Of a stretch of 25,125 nucleotides of DNA, positions 23,557 through 25,125 are shown piece by piece (positions within the stretch are counted from its first letter, which is position 1; the number at the start of each line of letters is the position of its first letter). This DNA is from a virus: positions 1 through 25,125 of IMG/VR virus record IMGVR_UViG_3300023223_000422; one strand, written 5' to 3'. The translations under genes were made by a program, and so were the position numbers. The notes beneath the pieces are model-generated. The model saw nothing but the letters and a program-made list of their open reading frames with translations, ran no database searches and had not been told where the DNA came from.

Positions 23557-23979
23557 ATGAATATAAAAATGAAGATTATACGCGATGAAGAGCACGCAAA
23601 AATAATAGTAAATAAGAGCCCTGAAGTATTAATACAATATTTCAATGATATACCAAGGGGCGAACATAGCAATGAATATTGGTTGCTATTATTCTCTGAA
23701 GTTAAAGGAGAAACAGAGGGTTATGTATTCCCGATGAATGAGACAATGAATTCCAGGCAAGTCTTTGGAATCGCTCAACTTGAGAATGCAGAATCAATCA
23801 TTATCGTTGGATATCATGAAAGAGCATTAGAACCCGATGCAAAAGAGGTTGTTGCTATCCAGGCATTATTAGCAGTAGGCGAATTCCTTGGTATACCCAT
23901 TCAAGATTTCCTGATTATCGGAAAAACAGATACTGACGCCTATTATTCGTTTAAAGAACGTCAGTTGATTAATAACTAA
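23557..23979 (+). CDS. RadC-like JAB domain protein with a degenerate active site (140 aa)
   Basis: The only plus-strand gene well supported in the window. The C-terminal half follows the RadC/JAB pattern: SRQVFGIAQLENAESIIIVG (residues 66-85), then EPDAKEVVAIQALLAVGEF, LGIPIQDFLIIG and YYSFKERQLI, matching the usual REVF, LG(I)-(L)LDH-(L/I)IIG and Y-S(F)-E-x-(G)L features. In canonical RadC/JAMM proteins HxHPSG and a later SxxD supply metal ligands. Here the aligned place reads VGYHER and the Ser/Asp places are Asp94 and Glu97, so a normal metalloprotease site is unlikely. The N-terminal part (SPEVLIQYF, then EYWLLLF) also fits the family. No strong Shine-Dalgarno is visible and the ATG at 23569 is an alternative start. 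A strong terminator follows. Confidence 0.75.
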   Translation: MNIKMKIIRDEEHAKIIVNKSPEVLIQYFNDIPRGEHSNEYWLLLFSEVKGETEGYVFPMNETMNSRQVFGIAQLENAESIIIVGYHERALEPDAKEVVAIQALLAVGEFLGIPIQDFLIIGKTDTDAYYSFKERQLINN

Positions 23980-24002
23980 ACGCCTTATAGTGGCATAAGC
24001 TG

Positions 24003-24031
24003 AGGGCCGTCTGTAATGGGCGGCCCTTTTT
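24003..24031 (+). terminator. Strong rho-independent terminator after the RadC-like gene
   Basis: AGGGCCGTC (24003-24011) pairs with GGCGGCCCT (24019-24027), nine pairs with one G-T wobble, a seven-base loop and a run of T residues (24027-24031). It lies 24 bases after the stop codon. It closes the single-gene plus-strand cassette and faces the minus-strand genes. Confidence 0.9.
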
Positions 24032-24040
24032 ATGAACAAA

Positions 24041-24071
24041 AAAAAGCTACCAGCAAACGAATCACTGGTAA
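24041..24071 (-). terminator. Second minus-strand terminator
   Basis: Read on the minus strand, TTACCAG pairs with CTGGTAG (7 bp with one G-T pair; plus-strand arms 24047-24053 and 24065-24071), followed by a run of nine T residues (A-run at 24037-24045 on the plus strand). It sits about 95 bases beyond the first minus-strand terminator and next to the plus-strand terminator, so it acts as a second barrier. Confidence 0.7.
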
Positions 24072-24165
24072 CCTTAACTAGCCATTTTGCATTGCTTATA
24101 GTGATGCAAATCAAATTTATAAAAGTAGTCAAAAGTGATAGTATAGACGTGGCAACTAAAAATGC

Positions 24166-24212
24166 AAAAAAAAGAGGCTAATTTAAGTCAACTTTCCCTC
24201 AATTAGCCCCTC
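24166..24212 (-). terminator. Strong rho-independent terminator of the right-hand operon
   Basis: On the minus strand GAGG(G)GCTAATT (24212-24201) pairs with AATTAGCCTC (24183-24174) across a 17-base loop, followed by eight T residues (24173-24166). It lies 62 bases after the stop of the 116-aa gene. It should end transcripts of the small right-hand genes before the RadC-like gene. Confidence 0.85.
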
Positions 24213-24274
24213 AAAACAATATATACCGTCTATGCATATGAGTATAAATGCCTAAATATCTGGTAATGTCAAGG

Positions 24275-24625
24275 TTAAGGTTTTTTGGACTCTTGCAATA
24301 TTTCTGACCGGACCCTTGCACACATTTCCTCATGCATTGCTAAGGCTTGTTTTCTTGTGCCGCTACAACGATCCTGTTCTTGATCCATTTTATGGTCCTT
24401 ATATTTGCCGCTACAAAAGATCATCGTTTCCCATAGGATAGGGGCTCCAGTGCCGCAAAAGTTATGATTTAATCCTAAAAAGACTGTTGAAACTTTGATG
24501 TCATCAATATCCTCTTGTTTAACAATTCTGATGCCTTTTTCACTTTCAATCCATCGCGCCCATTTCATTAAATCAGGTTCCGGTTTAGGCTTCCCATTTT
24601 TATCTAAAATATATCTACCGCTCAT
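24275..24625 (-). CDS. Phage protein of a widespread uncharacterised family (116 aa)
   Basis: The segment VSTVFLGLNHNFCGTGAPIL, then WETMIF (residues about 45-70), followed by DQEQDRCSGTRKQALAMHEE with a final short helix, is a pattern I know from many phage genomes (short early-gene proteins, typically TVFLGLxH and LxETMxF, then a Y/C-S-T-x-x-A-x-xGH-like tail). Function is not established. Cys57, Cys71 and Cys87 are present but no zinc-finger spacing is obvious. It overlaps the upstream gene by ATGA and ends 62 bases before a strong terminator, so it is the last gene of this small operon. Confidence 0.7.
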   Translation of the reverse strand: MSGRYILDKNGKPKPEPDLMKWARWIESEKGIRIVKQEDIDDIKVSTVFLGLNHNFCGTGAPILWETMIFCSGKYKDHKMDQEQDRCSGTRKQALAMHEEMCARVRSEILQESKKP

Positions 24626-24804
24626 GATTTCTTATCATCCTTTTTCGGGCTCAACTCCAACTTAAATATCACCACGCCTTTAACCGGGTCGATATACCAC
24701 TTATCATAAATTATATGATTATTTTTATCCTTATACCCATCAAGAAAATGTTTCATGATAGTATCTAAGCTGACTTCTAATATCCTTGTCTTTATTTCAC
24801 TCAT
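24622..24804 (-). CDS. Small unknown protein (60 aa)
   Basis: A good ribosome site (GAAAGGTAACG) precedes the ATG. The sequence mixes charged and hydrophobic residues (for example YIDPVKGVVIFKLELSPKKD at residues 37-56), suggesting a small alpha/beta domain. It overlaps the preceding gene by eight bases and the next gene by four (ATGA), so it is part of the same operon. No family recognised. Confidence 0.6.
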   Translation of the reverse strand: MSEIKTRILEVSLDTIMKHFLDGYKDKNNHIIYDKWYIDPVKGVVIFKLELSPKKDDKKS

Positions 24805-25015
24805 CGTTACCTTTCAATAAATCAATATCCCGCTGTTGAGCAAATGCAATCATATCTTGAACACCTTGCATATAGCATGAGCTTGCCAAAAAAGGTATGT
24901 CCCAATTACCTTGTCGACGCCAATAGGATTGGACGTGCAAAGATACCCGGTCTTTCGCCATTTCAGCAAAAGAGATTGGTACTTGCTTGGTTACTATTCT
25001 GTCTTTATTCGGCAT
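24797..25015 (-). CDS. Small unknown protein (72 aa)
   Basis: I place the start at ATG 25015, eight bases after GGAGG. A TTG at 25018 in the same frame has five-base spacing and is possible. The sequence is helical with a Cys33-type core (VQSYWRRQGNWDIPFLASSC) and a charged C-terminus. No family recognised. The preceding gene's TGA stop is at 25019-25021, immediately before the TTG, so the two are coupled. Confidence 0.6.
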   Translation of the reverse strand: MPNKDRIVTKQVPISFAEMAKDRVSLHVQSYWRRQGNWDIPFLASSCYMQGVQDMIAFAQQRDIDLLKGNDE

Positions 25016-25018
25016 CAA

Positions 25019-25125
25019 TCATTCCTCCTCAATCTCAAAAACAGGAAGCGGTTCAATATCAATTAGCTTAATATTAAAATTCTTGCTACCATTCAAGTCG
25101 TCGATGTAACGAGCCCGGTCATCAT
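25019..25125 (-). CDS. 3' end of a gene running off the window edge
   Basis: The frame is open from the right edge to TGA at 25021-25019, encoding DDRARYIDDLNGSKNFNIKL, then IDIEPLPVFEIEEE. The acidic C-terminus carries the GAGGAGGAA that serves the next gene's start. The gene is truncated at its 5' side. Family not recognised from 34 residues. Confidence 0.55.
   Translation of the reverse strand, partial: DDRARYIDDLNGSKNFNIKLIDIEPLPVFEIEEE

Noticed and set aside
23869-24132. Minus-strand 87-codon ORF overlapping the RadC-like gene
   Set aside because: It is antisense to a supported gene and crosses two terminators.
24032-24181. 49-codon plus-strand ORF starting MNKKKLPANESLVTL
   Set aside because: It starts directly after the terminator T run with no ribosome site and covers a minus-strand terminator; its length is within chance for AT-rich DNA.

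Overview
The window is a contiguous block of a tailed-phage genome (or prophage remnant), AT-rich, with almost every gene on the minus strand. A large terminase with Walker motifs, a portal, a scaffold and a HK97-like/DUF5309-type capsid protein are recognisable. A neck adaptor, a beta-propeller-like nozzle and three consecutive internal-virion (ejection) proteins follow. There is no tape measure, tube or sheath gene, so a short-tailed (podovirus-like) virion is the best reading. The host cannot be identified. A Gram-negative host is suggested only by the lipobox protein and the ejection-protein set.

Reading the minus strand from right to left. (1) 25125-24275: four small early-type or accessory genes, ending at a strong terminator (24212-24166). 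(2) 23979-23557, plus strand: a lone RadC-like gene whose JAMM metal-binding residues are missing, with its own strong terminator, divergent from a small polytopic membrane protein (23371-22895). (3) 22841-20619: two overlapping helix-turn-helix genes (small-terminase candidates) and the large terminase, preceded by a palindromic CATATC array. (4) 20581-15589: portal, an 81-aa protein, scaffold, major capsid protein and probable decoration protein, closed by a very strong terminator that abuts the next start codon. (5) 15516-9978: an unknown protein, the neck adaptor, a small virion-type protein, a YadA-like fibre, a heptad-repeat coiled-coil protein, two related virion proteins and a lipobox membrane protein. 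(6) 9976-9818: a 52-aa two-helix, holin-like protein. (7) 9818-5933: nozzle, HxH collar fibre and a sulfotransferase-fold protein. (8) 5957-365: three ejection proteins. (9) 364-1: non-coding DNA rich in tandem and inverted repeats.

Most structural genes touch or overlap (TAATG or ATGA junctions), so they are probably translated from a few long messages. Capsid-block transcripts would be cut at 15554-15519, giving high capsid output and lower downstream expression, as the terminator after T7 gene 10 does.

The least ordinary parts are: the five copies of one Ig-like module shared by the neck and nozzle proteins; the RadC-like cassette with a degenerate active site; the lipobox/holin-like pair inside the tail module; the sulfotransferase-fold gene among tail genes; and the repeat-rich left intergenic region. 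No endolysin, integrase, CRISPR array, insertion sequence, tRNA or rRNA was recognised.
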